Shown: positions 1-8,573 of the stretch, piece by piece | Layout of the letters: every line of letters starts with the position of its first letter | Position numbering within the stretch: the stretch's first letter is position 1 | From: UBA1858 sp045105615 | GTDB lineage: Bacteria; Pseudomonadota; Gammaproteobacteria; UBA4575 | DNA: 64,000 nucleotides | Direction: 5' to 3' | Assembly: GCA_045105615.1 (NCBI GenBank) | Contig: JBGCDS010000004.1 | Location: 62,001-126,000, forward strand | The notes under the pieces: model-generated | What the model was told of the DNA's origin: nothing | Seen by the model: the letters and a program-made list of their open reading frames with translations, nothing else | Database searches by the model: none | Translations under genes and position numbers: made by a program

Positions 1-471
1 ATCAGGCTCATCAGAGATCTCACCAACAAGCTGGGTATAGACAACATCATTATCCGCATCTAATACAACAACCGCACGTGCAGTAATTCCAGCAAGAGGC
101 CCATCTTGTATTAACACACCATAATCATCGGCAAAACTTTTACTTCTCATCATTGATAACGTCACAACATTTTCAATGTTCTCGCTAGTGCAAAATCTTG
201 ACATAGCAAAGGGAAGATCTGCCGCAACAGTCAATATCACAACATCATTTCGATCCATTGCAAAATCACTGAATTTTTTAGCTGATGTTGCACATACTGG
301 CGTATCTAGACTTGGGACAATATTAATTAACTTCTTCTTACCAACATATTCAGCCAGATCTACATTATTAAGATCTTTATCAACTAACTGAAAGTCAGGT
401 GCTTTCGACCCTATCGCTGGCAAATCTCCATTAGTGTGAATTTCATTTCCTTGTAACGTAATTGTTGCCAT
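1..471 (-). CDS. tpx: Thiol peroxidase Tpx, 3' end missing
   Basis: Tpx is an atypical 2-Cys peroxiredoxin that reduces hydrogen peroxide and alkyl hydroperoxides with electrons from thioredoxin. I translated 157 codons from the ATG at 469-471. The C-terminal few residues lie outside the window. The peroxidatic cysteine is in DTPVC (C60) and the resolving cysteine in SRFC (C94), matching the C61/C95 spacing of E. coli Tpx. The N-terminal MATITLQGNEIHTNGDLP is typical of the family. The gene reads toward the window edge and starts 36 bases downstream of the gcvH-like gene on the same strand, so the two may be cotranscribed. Family assignment is secure. Confidence 0.95.
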   Translation of the reverse strand, partial: MATITLQGNEIHTNGDLPAIGSKAPDFQLVDKDLNNVDLAEYVGKKKLINIVPSLDTPVCATSAKKFSDFAMDRNDVVILTVAADLPFAMSRFCTSENIENVVTLSMMRSKSFADDYGVLIQDGPLAGITARAVVVLDADNDVVYTQLVGEISDEPD

Positions 472-506
472 TTATTCCCCCAAATTAAATTAATAAAAAC
501 TTGTAT

Positions 507-890
507 TTATTCGCTGCTACTTAATATCTGACTATTATACTCATCCGACGTCATTTTACCTTGAATAACACGATTCTCGGCCATTTTAATTTTAATAATC
601 CAACCTTTATCGTATGGAGATTCATTGATCAATTCGGGCTCATCTGCGAGCTGATTATTCACCTCAATAATTTCACCAACCACTGGACAAATAACATCCG
701 ATGCTGACTTCACCGATTCTACGACCAGACACGCTTCACCAGCTTGCGTATTAGTGGCTAATTCAGGCAAATCTACAAAAACAATATCACCCAACTGTTG
801 CTGGGCAAATGCAGTTATACCCAAAATAAACACCTGCTCATTTTCTGGCACTAACCACACATGACTCTTGGTATAAATTCTATCTGACAT
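507..890 (-). CDS. gcvH: Glycine cleavage system H protein (lipoyl carrier)
   Basis: GcvH carries the aminomethyl group on a lipoyl-lysine between the P, T and L proteins of the glycine cleavage system. The 127-residue product has the usual length and the lipoylation motif ESVKSASD with the modified lysine at K61. GDIVFVDLP and the proline-glutamate region SPYDKGWIIKIK are also typical. No gcvT or gcvP is adjacent, which is unusual because the genes are often clustered; the neighbour is tpx. It may serve a gcv system encoded elsewhere, or act as a lipoyl-relay protein. The start ATG is at 890. The upstream gene is divergent, with an 89-base gap. Confidence 0.9.
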   Translation of the reverse strand: MSDRIYTKSHVWLVPENEQVFILGITAFAQQQLGDIVFVDLPELATNTQAGEACLVVESVKSASDVICPVVGEIIEVNNQLADEPELINESPYDKGWIIKIKMAENRVIQGKMTSDEYNSQILSSSE

Positions 891-979
891 ATTTGAACTC
901 GTATTAAACTTAAGCTGTTTTATCCTCTAACTAGCCAGCAATGATATAATAATAACCACCTATAACCGAACTAAAAACT

Positions 980-1423
980 ATGCGTATTCTTGACCTTTTT
1001 AGCTTATGTATTGTATCTACTTTAACACTTGTAGCTTGCAGCCAATCAAGCGAAGATCTCATCGAAATTGATGCTGCTTGGATTCGCGAGGCACCACCTG
1101 GTGCCACGGCCATGGCAGGCTATATGCGCATTATCAATCACTCTGAAAAAAATACTATTCTACACAGTGCTAGCAGCCCAAGCTTCAGCTCAATTGAATT
1201 CCACCGCAGTGTTGAAACTGATGGCGTATATAGAATGGTGCCTCACATACACCTGCATATTGATGCTAATGCATCAATTGAATTAAAACCTGGTGACTAT
1301 CATTTAATGATGTTTAACCCAACCAACGCACTAAAACAAGGCGATAGTGTCGAGGTAGAATTAGTTTTCAGTCATGAGCAGATAGTTAGCACTACTATTC
1401 CGGTTAAAAAAGCACAGTACTAG
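980..1423 (+). CDS. PCu(A)C-type periplasmic copper chaperone, lipoprotein
   Basis: PCu(A)C (DUF461) proteins bind Cu(I) in the periplasm and help load copper into cytochrome oxidase. The 147-residue protein begins with a lipoprotein signal ending in LVAC (lipid-attachment Cys20). The copper motif H-x10-M-x21-H-x-M is fully present as H75, M86, H108 and M110. The small size fits a single-domain chaperone. It lies 39 bases upstream of the ABC permease gene on the same strand and may share its transcript. No Sco or oxidase-assembly gene is adjacent. An acid/alanine-type W-x-R (AAWIREAPPG) near the N terminus is characteristic of the family. Confidence 0.88.
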   Translation: MRILDLFSLCIVSTLTLVACSQSSEDLIEIDAAWIREAPPGATAMAGYMRIINHSEKNTILHSASSPSFSSIEFHRSVETDGVYRMVPHIHLHIDANASIELKPGDYHLMMFNPTNALKQGDSVEVELVFSHEQIVSTTIPVKKAQY

Positions 1424-1462
1424 TTGGCTTATATTACCCAATTTAATCATTATTAAGCGCTC

Positions 1463-2161
1463 ATGCATGATGACGACCTAGGCATCTTAAACACTGCCCT
1501 TCAGTTAATATTCACACTTGAACCGGAGTTAGTCGAGATTGTGCTGTTATCTCTCAAAGTAAGTGTTACAGCTGTAATCCTAGCAACGTTAATATCAATT
1601 CCACTGGGTACTTTACTAGGTGCTTATCGTTTCAGAGGACGTGATTTCATCACAGGCATTGTTAATGCACTAATGGGTCTGCCACCAGTAGTGGTGGGGC
1701 TAGCTTTATATCTACTACTCTCACGTTCCGGTCCACTTGGTGATTTACAGCTTCTATTCACTTCAAGTGCAATGATACTGGCTCAATGCATATTAATTAC
1801 GCCTATCATTAGCTCGCTAACTCAGCAAACCATAGAAGACTTATTCAACCAACATGCGTTGCAATTCAAAGCATTAGGGGCGCCGACCTCTCTAACATTA
1901 TTACCGCTACTTCGTGATGCGCGTACAAGTCTATTCACTGCCATATTAGCTGGTTTTGGTCGTGCTTCTGCAGAGGTTGGTGCAGTGTTAATCGTAGGTG
2001 GAAATATAAACCACCTCACTCGCGTGATGACTACTACTATTGCGCTAGAGACCAGTAAAGGAAATTTAGAACTCGCCATGGCACTAGGCATCATTCTATT
2101 AATCATTTCATTTACAATCACAAGTCTTATGATTGTTGTACGTAAAACTCAATCAATCTAA
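1463..2161 (+). CDS. tupB: Tungstate-type ABC transporter permease (TupB-like)
   Basis: This 232-residue integral membrane protein has about five hydrophobic segments and an EAA-like loop around FKALGAP, ending at GRASAEVGAVLIVGGN, which is characteristic of the TupB/WtpB permeases for tungstate or molybdate. The next gene encodes the ATPase and overlaps it by one base (TAATG), so the two are translationally coupled. No periplasmic binding protein gene (tupA) is present in the window. The substrate is inferred from family resemblance only; tungstate is the best guess, molybdate or sulfate are possible. Confidence 0.8.
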   Translation: MHDDDLGILNTALQLIFTLEPELVEIVLLSLKVSVTAVILATLISIPLGTLLGAYRFRGRDFITGIVNALMGLPPVVVGLALYLLLSRSGPLGDLQLLFTSSAMILAQCILITPIISSLTQQTIEDLFNQHALQFKALGAPTSLTLLPLLRDARTSLFTAILAGFGRASAEVGAVLIVGGNINHLTRVMTTTIALETSKGNLELAMALGIILLIISFTITSLMIVVRKTQSI

Positions 2162-2883
2162 TGCTCGCTAACCAACAATTTCTTCCGCTCGTTGCTAAAG
2201 ATGTCACCTACGAGGTAAATGGAAGCAAACTCATCAAAGGTATCAGTCTAGAGATTACATCCGCAGGATCAAGCATTATCCTGGGACATAACGGATCGGG
2301 TAAAAGCTTACTATTAAAGTTACTTCACGGCGTCATCACACCCAGCTCTGGGCAAGTCGCTTGGAACAATAATACTCCTACTACTAATCAATATTGGCGT
2401 ACTTTTTTGCTCCAGGCACCGACTTTTTTCAAACAAACAGTGCAATACAATATCAAGTTTGTTTTATCGATTGCCGGCATTCCGGCGAGTGAACATCAAG
2501 CACGCTGCCAGCAAGCTTTAGAAATATGTGGTCTTAGTGAATTAAGTCAGCGAAACACCCATTCTCTTTCGGGTGGCGAATTACAAAAACTATCTTTAGC
2601 AAGAGCATGGGTGCTCAAACCACGTGTGGTTTTATTAGACGAGCCCACAGTAGCGTTAGACCCTCCCTCTGTACTTGGATTTGAACAGATTATTCATCAG
2701 TTCAAAAAATCAGAGACTAAAGTGATTATGACAACTCATGATTTAGCACAGGCCAAAAGACTTGCAGATGAAGTTATCTTTATTGATGCTGGTAAAGTGA
2801 TCGAACAATCACGAGCTGCAGAATTCTTCTCTGGACCTCAGTCCAATCAAGCGCAAAATTTTATTAGTGGGGAGCTAGTATGA
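2161..2883 (+). CDS. tupC: Tungstate-type ABC transporter ATP-binding protein (TupC-like)
   Basis: This is the ATPase partner of the preceding permease. Walker A is LGHNGSGKSLL, the ABC signature is LSGGELQKLSLARAW and Walker B is VVLLDEPTVALDP, followed by the H-loop TTHD. At 240 residues it is a minimal ABC subunit without a regulatory C-terminal domain such as the TOBE domain of ModC. The start ATG shares a base with the stop codon of the permease. No binding protein follows; the next gene is on the opposite strand. Confidence 0.85.
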   Translation: MLANQQFLPLVAKDVTYEVNGSKLIKGISLEITSAGSSIILGHNGSGKSLLLKLLHGVITPSSGQVAWNNNTPTTNQYWRTFLLQAPTFFKQTVQYNIKFVLSIAGIPASEHQARCQQALEICGLSELSQRNTHSLSGGELQKLSLARAWVLKPRVVLLDEPTVALDPPSVLGFEQIIHQFKKSETKVIMTTHDLAQAKRLADEVIFIDAGKVIEQSRAAEFFSGPQSNQAQNFISGELV

Positions 2884-2919
2884 TTTTATTTACGCTTGAT
2901 CTAGAACTATAAAGTCTGT

Positions 2920-3201
2920 TTAGTCAGTGCGTGCTGTTACTTCTAACAGGTGATATCCAAACTGAGTTTTTACTGGACCCTGCACTTGATTAAGCGGTGC
3001 ACTAAACACTACCTCATCAAATTCTTTAACCATCATTCCCGGGCCAAATTCTCCCAAGTCGCCGCCTGATGTACCTGATGGGCATTTTGAATGTTGCTGT
3101 GCAATTTCGCCAAAATCAGTCCCTCCTGAGATTTGATCTTTAAGCTGATTACATTGTTCTTCACTATCTACCAAGATGTGTCTTGCTGTTGCCTTTGCCA
3201 T
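2920..3201 (-). CDS. ppiC: Single-domain parvulin peptidyl-prolyl isomerase (PpiC-like)
   Basis: Parvulins catalyse cis-trans isomerisation of prolyl bonds. The 93-residue product consists of a single rotamase domain with the family hallmarks ARHILV, GGDLGEFGPGMMVKEF, and FGYHLLEV. It has no signal peptide, so it should be cytoplasmic like E. coli PpiC (Par10). It lies 30 bases downstream of a small hypothetical gene on the same strand and convergent to tupC. Assignment is secure from length and motifs. Confidence 0.93.
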   Translation of the reverse strand: MAKATARHILVDSEEQCNQLKDQISGGTDFGEIAQQHSKCPSGTSGGDLGEFGPGMMVKEFDEVVFSAPLNQVQGPVKTQFGYHLLEVTARTD

Positions 3202-3231
3202 GATAATTTCCTAAATTTGGTTAAATATTTC

Positions 3232-3435
3232 TTACTCTTCTGCAGGTGCTTCTTCCGGTGCTGCCTCTTCAACAGGAGCAACTTTAGGCTCAGGAATTTT
3301 CACTAAGCCAGCATCAGCTAGAATTTTTGCTTTCTCTTCACCATTAATGTATCTCTTATCTTCGCCTTTAATCGCGTAACGACCTGACTTTTTCTCGAAG
3401 ATTGTATTCTTGCCGACTGACTTAATTTCTTTCAT
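3232..3435 (-). CDS. Small hypothetical protein with basic head and Ala/Pro/Glu tail
   Basis: The product has 67 residues. The N-terminal 45 residues are basic and compact (KNTIFEKKSGRYAIKG, then EEKAKILADAGLVKIP). The last 20 are an acidic, low-complexity Ala/Pro/Glu tail. There is no signal peptide or membrane segment. It is followed closely by ppiC on the same strand (30 bases). I do not assign a function. The reading frame looks real because of its position in a tight pair, its compact charge pattern and its ATG start, but the evidence is modest. A proline-bearing tail next to a prolyl isomerase is suggestive only. Confidence 0.6.
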   Translation of the reverse strand: MKEIKSVGKNTIFEKKSGRYAIKGEDKRYINGEEKAKILADAGLVKIPEPKVAPVEEAAPEEAPAEE

Positions 3436-3580
3436 GTACTTTCCTAAGTTTGTGGAATTTCAATAAATGGATTTATCAATGCTGTCGATTCTAACCGATT
3501 CTCGTTAGACTATTCCAGCCAAGCTATGCTCGTTAAAAATTTTAGCTAATACCTATATTTACGATAAAATCTTCTAATGA

Positions 3581-4768
3581 TTATACCGGCACACCCAACG
3601 CTTGACGCATAAACATCATTTTCAATGGTAATGCTTTATTTGTGGCATTGACTCCGATTGAACGGATCTGCTTGACTAACTGTCGCTCTTCTCTAAATAG
3701 GATATCAATCATCTCTAACGAACGCTGCATCAGTACATTTTCGCTTTTACGTGCTCGCTCATACTGGCGTAACACTCGTTCGCTGCCTAACGGTCTATCT
3801 GACTCCTGTAATAAATCGCTCAAATATGCCAAATCCGCCAAACCTAAATTAAGTCCTAAACCTGCAAGTGGATGCACCGCATGAGCCGCATCGCCAAGCA
3901 ATACTACTCGATGATCAATATATTGTGTCGCCTGCGCTCCTAACAAGGGAAAGGACTTTCGCTCAGACACAAGCGAGATATTTCCTAACCTATACTCAAA
4001 CGCATGACTTATCTGTTGATTAAATTCAGCATCAGTCAGCGCCATAAATTCATGACACTTTTGCTCTGGAATGCTCCACACAATGGAGCAGGTATTTTCC
4101 TCCAGAGGAAGCAATGCCAATGGGCCATGCTGAGTAAAACATTGCCATGCGGTTTGCTGGTGATCTAATTCGGCTTTAACTGTGCATACCAAGCCCAACT
4201 GCTGATAGTGAGTCCGCATACAACTGACACCAATGCATTCACGAACTTTAGATCGTTGGCCATCAGCCCCAATAATAAGTTTCCCTGTCAACCGAACACC
4301 ATTATCTAATTCGACCAACATCGACGAATCAGAAATAGCTGACAGCTCGTGCAAAGCATTATTACTAAACTGGGTGATATTAGAATTCTCATTTGCTACA
4401 TTATTTAACGCAGTTAATAACACCTGATTTTCAACAATCGAACCCAATGAAGAATGCGTGGTATCACTAGCGTTAAAATCAATTTGCGATTCCCCACTCT
4501 GCTCCCACACATACATAGATCGATATGGGAAAGCGCGCATGGTTTGCACATCCTTCCATACATCAATCTGCGACAATAACTCAATGCTAGCCAAATTAAT
4601 TGCACTAACACGCAAGCCATAGTCATCGTCTTTTTGCCATGGCACGTGTTGTGTATTATCAACAATCGCAATGCGATTGTATTGCTGGCCCAACTTGCAA
4701 GCCGCAGCAATACCAACAGCACCACCACCAATTACAACAACATCAAAATCTGTCACTGTACTAACCAT
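3581..4768 (-). CDS. ubiI: FAD-dependent ubiquinone hydroxylase, UbiI/VisC type
   Basis: Members of the UbiH/UbiI/UbiF/Coq6 family are FAD monooxygenases that add hydroxyls to the ubiquinone ring. The 395-residue protein has the N-terminal dinucleotide fold VVIGGGAVGIAAA, the family motif GADGQRSKVR and the FAD-ribityl motif GDAAHAVHPLAGLGLNLG. It overlaps the downstream end of ubiH by 8 bases. The order ygfB-pepP-ubiH-ubiI on one strand is the E. coli arrangement, so by position this is UbiI, the C5 hydroxylase. Ring-position specificity cannot be read from the sequence; UbiF-like activity is possible. Confidence 0.85.
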   Translation of the reverse strand: MVSTVTDFDVVVIGGGAVGIAAACKLGQQYNRIAIVDNTQHVPWQKDDDYGLRVSAINLASIELLSQIDVWKDVQTMRAFPYRSMYVWEQSGESQIDFNASDTTHSSLGSIVENQVLLTALNNVANENSNITQFSNNALHELSAISDSSMLVELDNGVRLTGKLIIGADGQRSKVRECIGVSCMRTHYQQLGLVCTVKAELDHQQTAWQCFTQHGPLALLPLEENTCSIVWSIPEQKCHEFMALTDAEFNQQISHAFEYRLGNISLVSERKSFPLLGAQATQYIDHRVVLLGDAAHAVHPLAGLGLNLGLADLAYLSDLLQESDRPLGSERVLRQYERARKSENVLMQRSLEMIDILFREERQLVKQIRSIGVNATNKALPLKMMFMRQALGVPV

Positions 4769-5984
4769 GATCTTTCATCTTGCTGTTACCCATAAAATGT
4801 CTTAAGCCTAAATTGCGCCGCAGCACTCCGCGTTGCATAGCTGGCAAACTGCTAATCATTCGCACACCAATACTACGTAATAATTTAGCAGGCCATGCCT
4901 GTTGTGCAAAAATTCTTGTTAAGCCATCCGTTAACTTAATGACATGTTCGCGATCTGGTGCACGTCTCTGCTGATACTCATGCAACATGGTTTCAAAATG
5001 CGCAGGATTGAAGTCTATTTCCGTCATCAACTGCACTAACGTATGCACGTCACGCAAGCCCAAATTAAATCCCTGCGCTGCAACTGGGTGAACCGTCTGC
5101 GCTGCATTTCCAATTAGCACCGCATGCATGCCAACAAGCGCATTACTTTTGACTAGTGATAGAGGATAGGCACTACGTTTACCTACTTCTAAGAATTTCC
5201 CTAAACGATAACCAAACGCTTTTTGTAGACCTTGTAAAAAATGTTGATCGTCCATTTGCAAATAGCTATCAACACTCTCTTCTGGTTGAGTCCAAATCAG
5301 CGCACAACAATCATCTTGAATAGGCAGCACTGCTAATGGCCCATGCAGAGTAAAACGCTCATAAGCAATATTCTGGTGCGACTTTTGAGTTCTCACATTG
5401 GTAATAATCGCTGACTGCTGATAACTCTTATACTCAGCATCAATTCCTAATATAGATCGGACTTTAGACTTACCCCCATCTGAACCCACTAATAGGGAAG
5501 TGCTAAACGTTAGCTGCTGACCATTGTGGTTTACTTTTATGTCATATCCTGATGAGTTAACCTCAGCAGTCTCTAACGATGCGGGAGATAATATTTGTAT
5601 ATTGTCTAACTGTGCTACCTGCTCACTGAGTGTTTCAATTAAGTGATGATTTGGCACCATATAACCAATAGGTGAGATACCATGTTGATTAGCATCTATG
5701 CGTGCCGCACCAAAATTCCCCTGCTCAGAGATATCTAACCTTTTTATCGGGGAAGCGGCCGTCGCAATTTTTTGCCAAATGCCTGCTTGAATGAACATCT
5801 GTTCAGAACTACGCGTTAATCCAGTAGTTCGCAAATCCAACACGTTGGCATGCAAAGGTGCTGACTGATTTTGTTCGAGCAATAAAACGGAGCAGGGGCT
5901 TTTAGCTAGTGCAACGGCTAATGACATTCCAACCAAGCCACCGCCAACAATAACAATATCAAATGAAGATCGTGAACTTGTCAT
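4761..5984 (-). CDS. ubiH: 2-octaprenyl-6-methoxyphenol hydroxylase UbiH
   Basis: UbiH is the FAD monooxygenase for C6 hydroxylation in aerobic ubiquinone synthesis. The 407-residue protein shows VIVGGGLVGMSLA at the N terminus, GSDGGKSKVR in the middle, and the variant FAD motif GNAAQTVHPVAAQGFNLG. In this motif the usual GDAAH is GNAAQ, as in E. coli UbiH, which separates it from the neighbouring UbiI-like paralogue. It follows pepP with a 19-base gap and overlaps ubiI, so it is almost certainly in an operon with pepP and ygfB. Confidence 0.92.
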   Translation of the reverse strand: MTSSRSSFDIVIVGGGLVGMSLAVALAKSPCSVLLLEQNQSAPLHANVLDLRTTGLTRSSEQMFIQAGIWQKIATAASPIKRLDISEQGNFGAARIDANQHGISPIGYMVPNHHLIETLSEQVAQLDNIQILSPASLETAEVNSSGYDIKVNHNGQQLTFSTSLLVGSDGGKSKVRSILGIDAEYKSYQQSAIITNVRTQKSHQNIAYERFTLHGPLAVLPIQDDCCALIWTQPEESVDSYLQMDDQHFLQGLQKAFGYRLGKFLEVGKRSAYPLSLVKSNALVGMHAVLIGNAAQTVHPVAAQGFNLGLRDVHTLVQLMTEIDFNPAHFETMLHEYQQRRAPDREHVIKLTDGLTRIFAQQAWPAKLLRSIGVRMISSLPAMQRGVLRRNLGLRHFMGNSKMKDHG

Positions 5985-6003
5985 GCGCTAATTCTAGAAT
6001 CTT

Positions 6004-7308
6004 CTACGCAGATGCCATGAATGCTTCAATCGCATCAGCTTCTTTAACCAGTGCCTGTGTTAACACTTCATTGCCATTGCGCGTGACACGCACATCATCT
6101 TCAATACGAATACCAATATCCCAATATCGTTTAGGAACACCGCGAGATTTCGCTGGAATATAGATACCTGGTTCCACTGTTAACACCATGCCGGGTTCAA
6201 ATAGTCGCCATTGCTCTTCAATTTTATAGTCTCCGACATCATGCACATCCAAACCTAACCAATGCCCCGTTCTATGCATATAAAATCGGCGATATTCACC
6301 GTCTTTAATCAACTGCGCAGGGCGGCCTTTTAACAGGCCTAATTTAACCATGCCTTTAGTTAATACTTTAACCGCCGCTTGATGTGGATCATTCCAGTGA
6401 TTACCCGGCTGCACCGCATCAATTGCAGCCAACTGCGCATCTAGTACTAAGTTATACAACTCTAGCTGAGGTTCACTAAATACACCATTAATAGGAAATG
6501 TTCTGGTGATATCACTTGCATAACCTTGATATTCAGCGCCGGCATCAATTAACAATAAATCACCATCATTAAGCACATCTCGATTGTCGGTGTAATGCAA
6601 AATACACCCATTTTCTCCTCCCCCAACAATAGAGGGATAAGCAGTCTCACAACCGGCTTTTTTAAATTCGTATAATAGTTCTGCTTCGACTTGGTATTCA
6701 TACATCCCTGGCTGACAGCATTTCAGGGCACGTTGATGTCCGGCCACTGCAGCTTTCGCCGCTTTCTTCATATTCTTGATTTCAACACCCGATTTAAATA
6801 AGCGTAATTCATGCAACAAATGTTCTAATGCAATAAATTCATGTGGCGTATGCGAGCCACCACGGCCTTTCTCACGTATCTGATTCACCCAGCCTATCAC
6901 TTTGTGATCAAACTCAGCATTCACGCCCATGGTGTAAAATACACGCTCTCTTTGTTCTAAAATGCCAGGAAGAATCTCATCGATATCTCCAATCGGAAAG
7001 GCATCATCAGCACCGAAAAAATCTATTGCGCCTTGTTGGCCTGCACGCCGCCCATTCCACGTCTCCATTTCCATATCACGTTCGCGGCAAAACAAAATGA
7101 ACTGCGCCTGCGATCGACCAGGGACTAAAACTGCGACTGCTTCAGGCTCTAAGAATCCGGTTAAATACATAAAGTCACTATCTTGGCGATAGTCAAACTC
7201 AACATCTCGATTACGTACTTTCACCGTAGAAGCCGGGACAATAGCAATAGCGTCATTACCAATCATGCGCATGAGGTTTTTTCTACGTTTGGCGAATTCC
7301 TTATCCAC
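6004..7308 (-). CDS. pepP: Xaa-Pro aminopeptidase PepP
   Basis: PepP removes N-terminal residues that precede proline and uses two Mn ions. The 434-residue protein has the standard two-domain layout: an N-terminal creatinase-like domain (RQDSDFMYLTGF) and a C-terminal pita-bread domain with metal ligands in LLIDAGAEYQGYASDITRTF, HRTGHWLGLDVHD, TVEPGIYI and GIRIEDDV. The start is a GTG (7306-7308) placed immediately after the ygfB stop codon, so translation is likely coupled. It sits in the ygfB-pepP-ubiH-ubiI operon, as in E. coli. Confidence 0.95.
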   Translation of the reverse strand: MDKEFAKRRKNLMRMIGNDAIAIVPASTVKVRNRDVEFDYRQDSDFMYLTGFLEPEAVAVLVPGRSQAQFILFCRERDMEMETWNGRRAGQQGAIDFFGADDAFPIGDIDEILPGILEQRERVFYTMGVNAEFDHKVIGWVNQIREKGRGGSHTPHEFIALEHLLHELRLFKSGVEIKNMKKAAKAAVAGHQRALKCCQPGMYEYQVEAELLYEFKKAGCETAYPSIVGGGENGCILHYTDNRDVLNDGDLLLIDAGAEYQGYASDITRTFPINGVFSEPQLELYNLVLDAQLAAIDAVQPGNHWNDPHQAAVKVLTKGMVKLGLLKGRPAQLIKDGEYRRFYMHRTGHWLGLDVHDVGDYKIEEQWRLFEPGMVLTVEPGIYIPAKSRGVPKRYWDIGIRIEDDVRVTRNGNEVLTQALVKEADAIEAFMASA

Positions 7309-7860
7309 TTATTGCACCTCTGTTGTCATTTTGATTGGCTGTAATTCTTCTGCAACAAGCAGTGCAGACATGCGTACATATTCTAATAACTCATAGAAAG
7401 ATACTTCTTCATCTTCCTCACCAGTATCTGCACCATGTAGTTGCGAAATACGAGTCAGATCTAGCAAAATTTCTGACGTATCTTTTGGTAACTCTGCCTG
7501 TGCTTGTAATCCAGCATTGGCTAAACCAAACAAAAATCCATCGCACCAGGAAGCTAACGCAGTCACTCTTGTCGTGAGATCTATGGAATCACTGTCTGGC
7601 AATAGCAATTCTAACTGCAATACAGGATCCGTCATCTGTACACGTACAACCTCGTATAACTCAGCTAATAAATCATTAAGCTCTTCGCTGCCAACAACAT
7701 GACTTAAGTCGGGCGCTAAAGTACTAATACAGGTATCTAATGGATAAGAAATATCTAGTGCGATCGCTCCGCACAGAAATCCATGTAATTCGGACGCACG
7801 ATCGCCAAAATCTATCGACTGAAGTGCATTATTTAATTGTTGGTAAGCTGGTAATTGCAT
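7309..7860 (-). CDS. ygfB: UPF0149 family protein YgfB
   Basis: The 183-residue acidic protein resembles the YgfB/YecA (UPF0149) family: an ELHGFLCGAIALD motif at the N terminus, LASWCDGFLFGL in the middle and a DEEVSFYELLEYVRMSA region at the C terminus. The family function is not firmly known; in Pseudomonas, YgfB has been linked to regulation of beta-lactam resistance. It lacks the C-terminal SEC-type zinc motif seen in some YecA proteins. It is the first gene of the pepP-ubiH-ubiI operon and is divergent from the TIGR02449-zapA pair. Confidence 0.85.
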   Translation of the reverse strand: MQLPAYQQLNNALQSIDFGDRASELHGFLCGAIALDISYPLDTCISTLAPDLSHVVGSEELNDLLAELYEVVRVQMTDPVLQLELLLPDSDSIDLTTRVTALASWCDGFLFGLANAGLQAQAELPKDTSEILLDLTRISQLHGADTGEEDEEVSFYELLEYVRMSALLVAEELQPIKMTTEVQ

Positions 7861-7960
7861 TTTTCGCAGTTTAACACCATTAAATACAAATATTTATATC
7901 CTTAGGTGGTAAAATATTGCTTCTGGTTCAAGTAATTAGCTATTTATTTCAATTACTATG

Positions 7961-7989
7961 TTGACCGCTGGCCTGGTAAAATCTACTAT
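7961..7989 (+). promoter_or_regulatory. Sigma-70-type promoter for TIGR02449-zapA
   Basis: TTGACC (7961-7966) and TACTAT (7984-7989) are separated by exactly 17 bases and lie about 30 bases before the start codon at 8020. Spacing and sequence fit a housekeeping promoter well. It drives the small coiled-coil gene and zapA, and possibly reads into the 6S RNA. Confidence 0.6.
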
Positions 7990-8019
7990 CTATCTACACC
8001 AAATAATAATAAGAATACG

Positions 8020-8232
8020 ATGAAAATCTCAGAAGAAGAATTCAAGCGACTCGAAATTAGAATTAACGAGCTAATTGAGACCTGCGAACAACTTAAAGAT
8101 GAAAACCGTTTATTAAAAGCACAACAGCTATCTTATAGCAGTGAACGTGCCAAGTTGCTCGATAAGCAAGAAGAAGCACGCACACGCGTTGAGTCTATGA
8201 TTAATCGTTTAAAAGCTTTAGAAGCAAGTTAA
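8020..8232 (+). CDS. TIGR02449-family coiled-coil protein
   Basis: The 70-residue product is highly charged and helical throughout, with heptad-like spacing (FKRLEIRINELIETCEQL and KLLDKQEEARTRV). It matches the small TIGR02449 family found just upstream of zapA in many gammaproteobacteria. It resembles ZapB in being a short pure coiled coil, so a role near the FtsZ ring is a reasonable inference but not shown here. The gene is 10 bases upstream of zapA and has its own good promoter. Confidence 0.8.
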   Translation: MKISEEEFKRLEIRINELIETCEQLKDENRLLKAQQLSYSSERAKLLDKQEEARTRVESMINRLKALEAS

Positions 8233-8242
8233 TTAGTCTTCT

Positions 8243-8551
8243 ATGAGCGCCAGCCCAATAACTGTTCAGATTCTCGACAAAGAATATCGTATCGCCTGTC
8301 CAGCAGGAGAAGAAGAAGCACTGCGCGAATCTGCAACATTTTTAAACAAACGCATTATAGAAGTGCGCGAAAGTGGCAAAGTCATTGGCCCCGATAGAAT
8401 TACGGTGATGGCTGCATTAAATCTAGCTCATGAATTCTTATCTGAGCGCAACGAACACGAACAAGCCACTTCAAACATCAATAATAGAGTTCGCACTCTA
8501 CATGAGCGGATAGATAACGCCATTCGTTCTTCTAATCAGTTGGAATTATAA
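8243..8551 (+). CDS. zapA: Cell division protein ZapA
   Basis: ZapA binds FtsZ and bundles its filaments at the division site. The 102-residue protein has the ZapA globular head (VQILDKEYRIACPAGEEEAL, then AATFLNKRI) followed by ITVMAALNLAHEFL and a C-terminal coiled coil for tetramerisation. It is followed directly by the 6S RNA gene, as in E. coli, which supports both calls. Confidence 0.95.
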   Translation: MSASPITVQILDKEYRIACPAGEEEALRESATFLNKRIIEVRESGKVIGPDRITVMAALNLAHEFLSERNEHEQATSNINNRVRTLHERIDNAIRSSNQLEL

Positions 8552-8573
8552 GAAAACCCGTCGTAAAATACTC

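Noticed and set aside
931..1113. 60-codon minus-strand frame opposite the copper chaperone
   Set aside because: Antisense overlap with a well-supported gene; no ribosome-binding site or family match.
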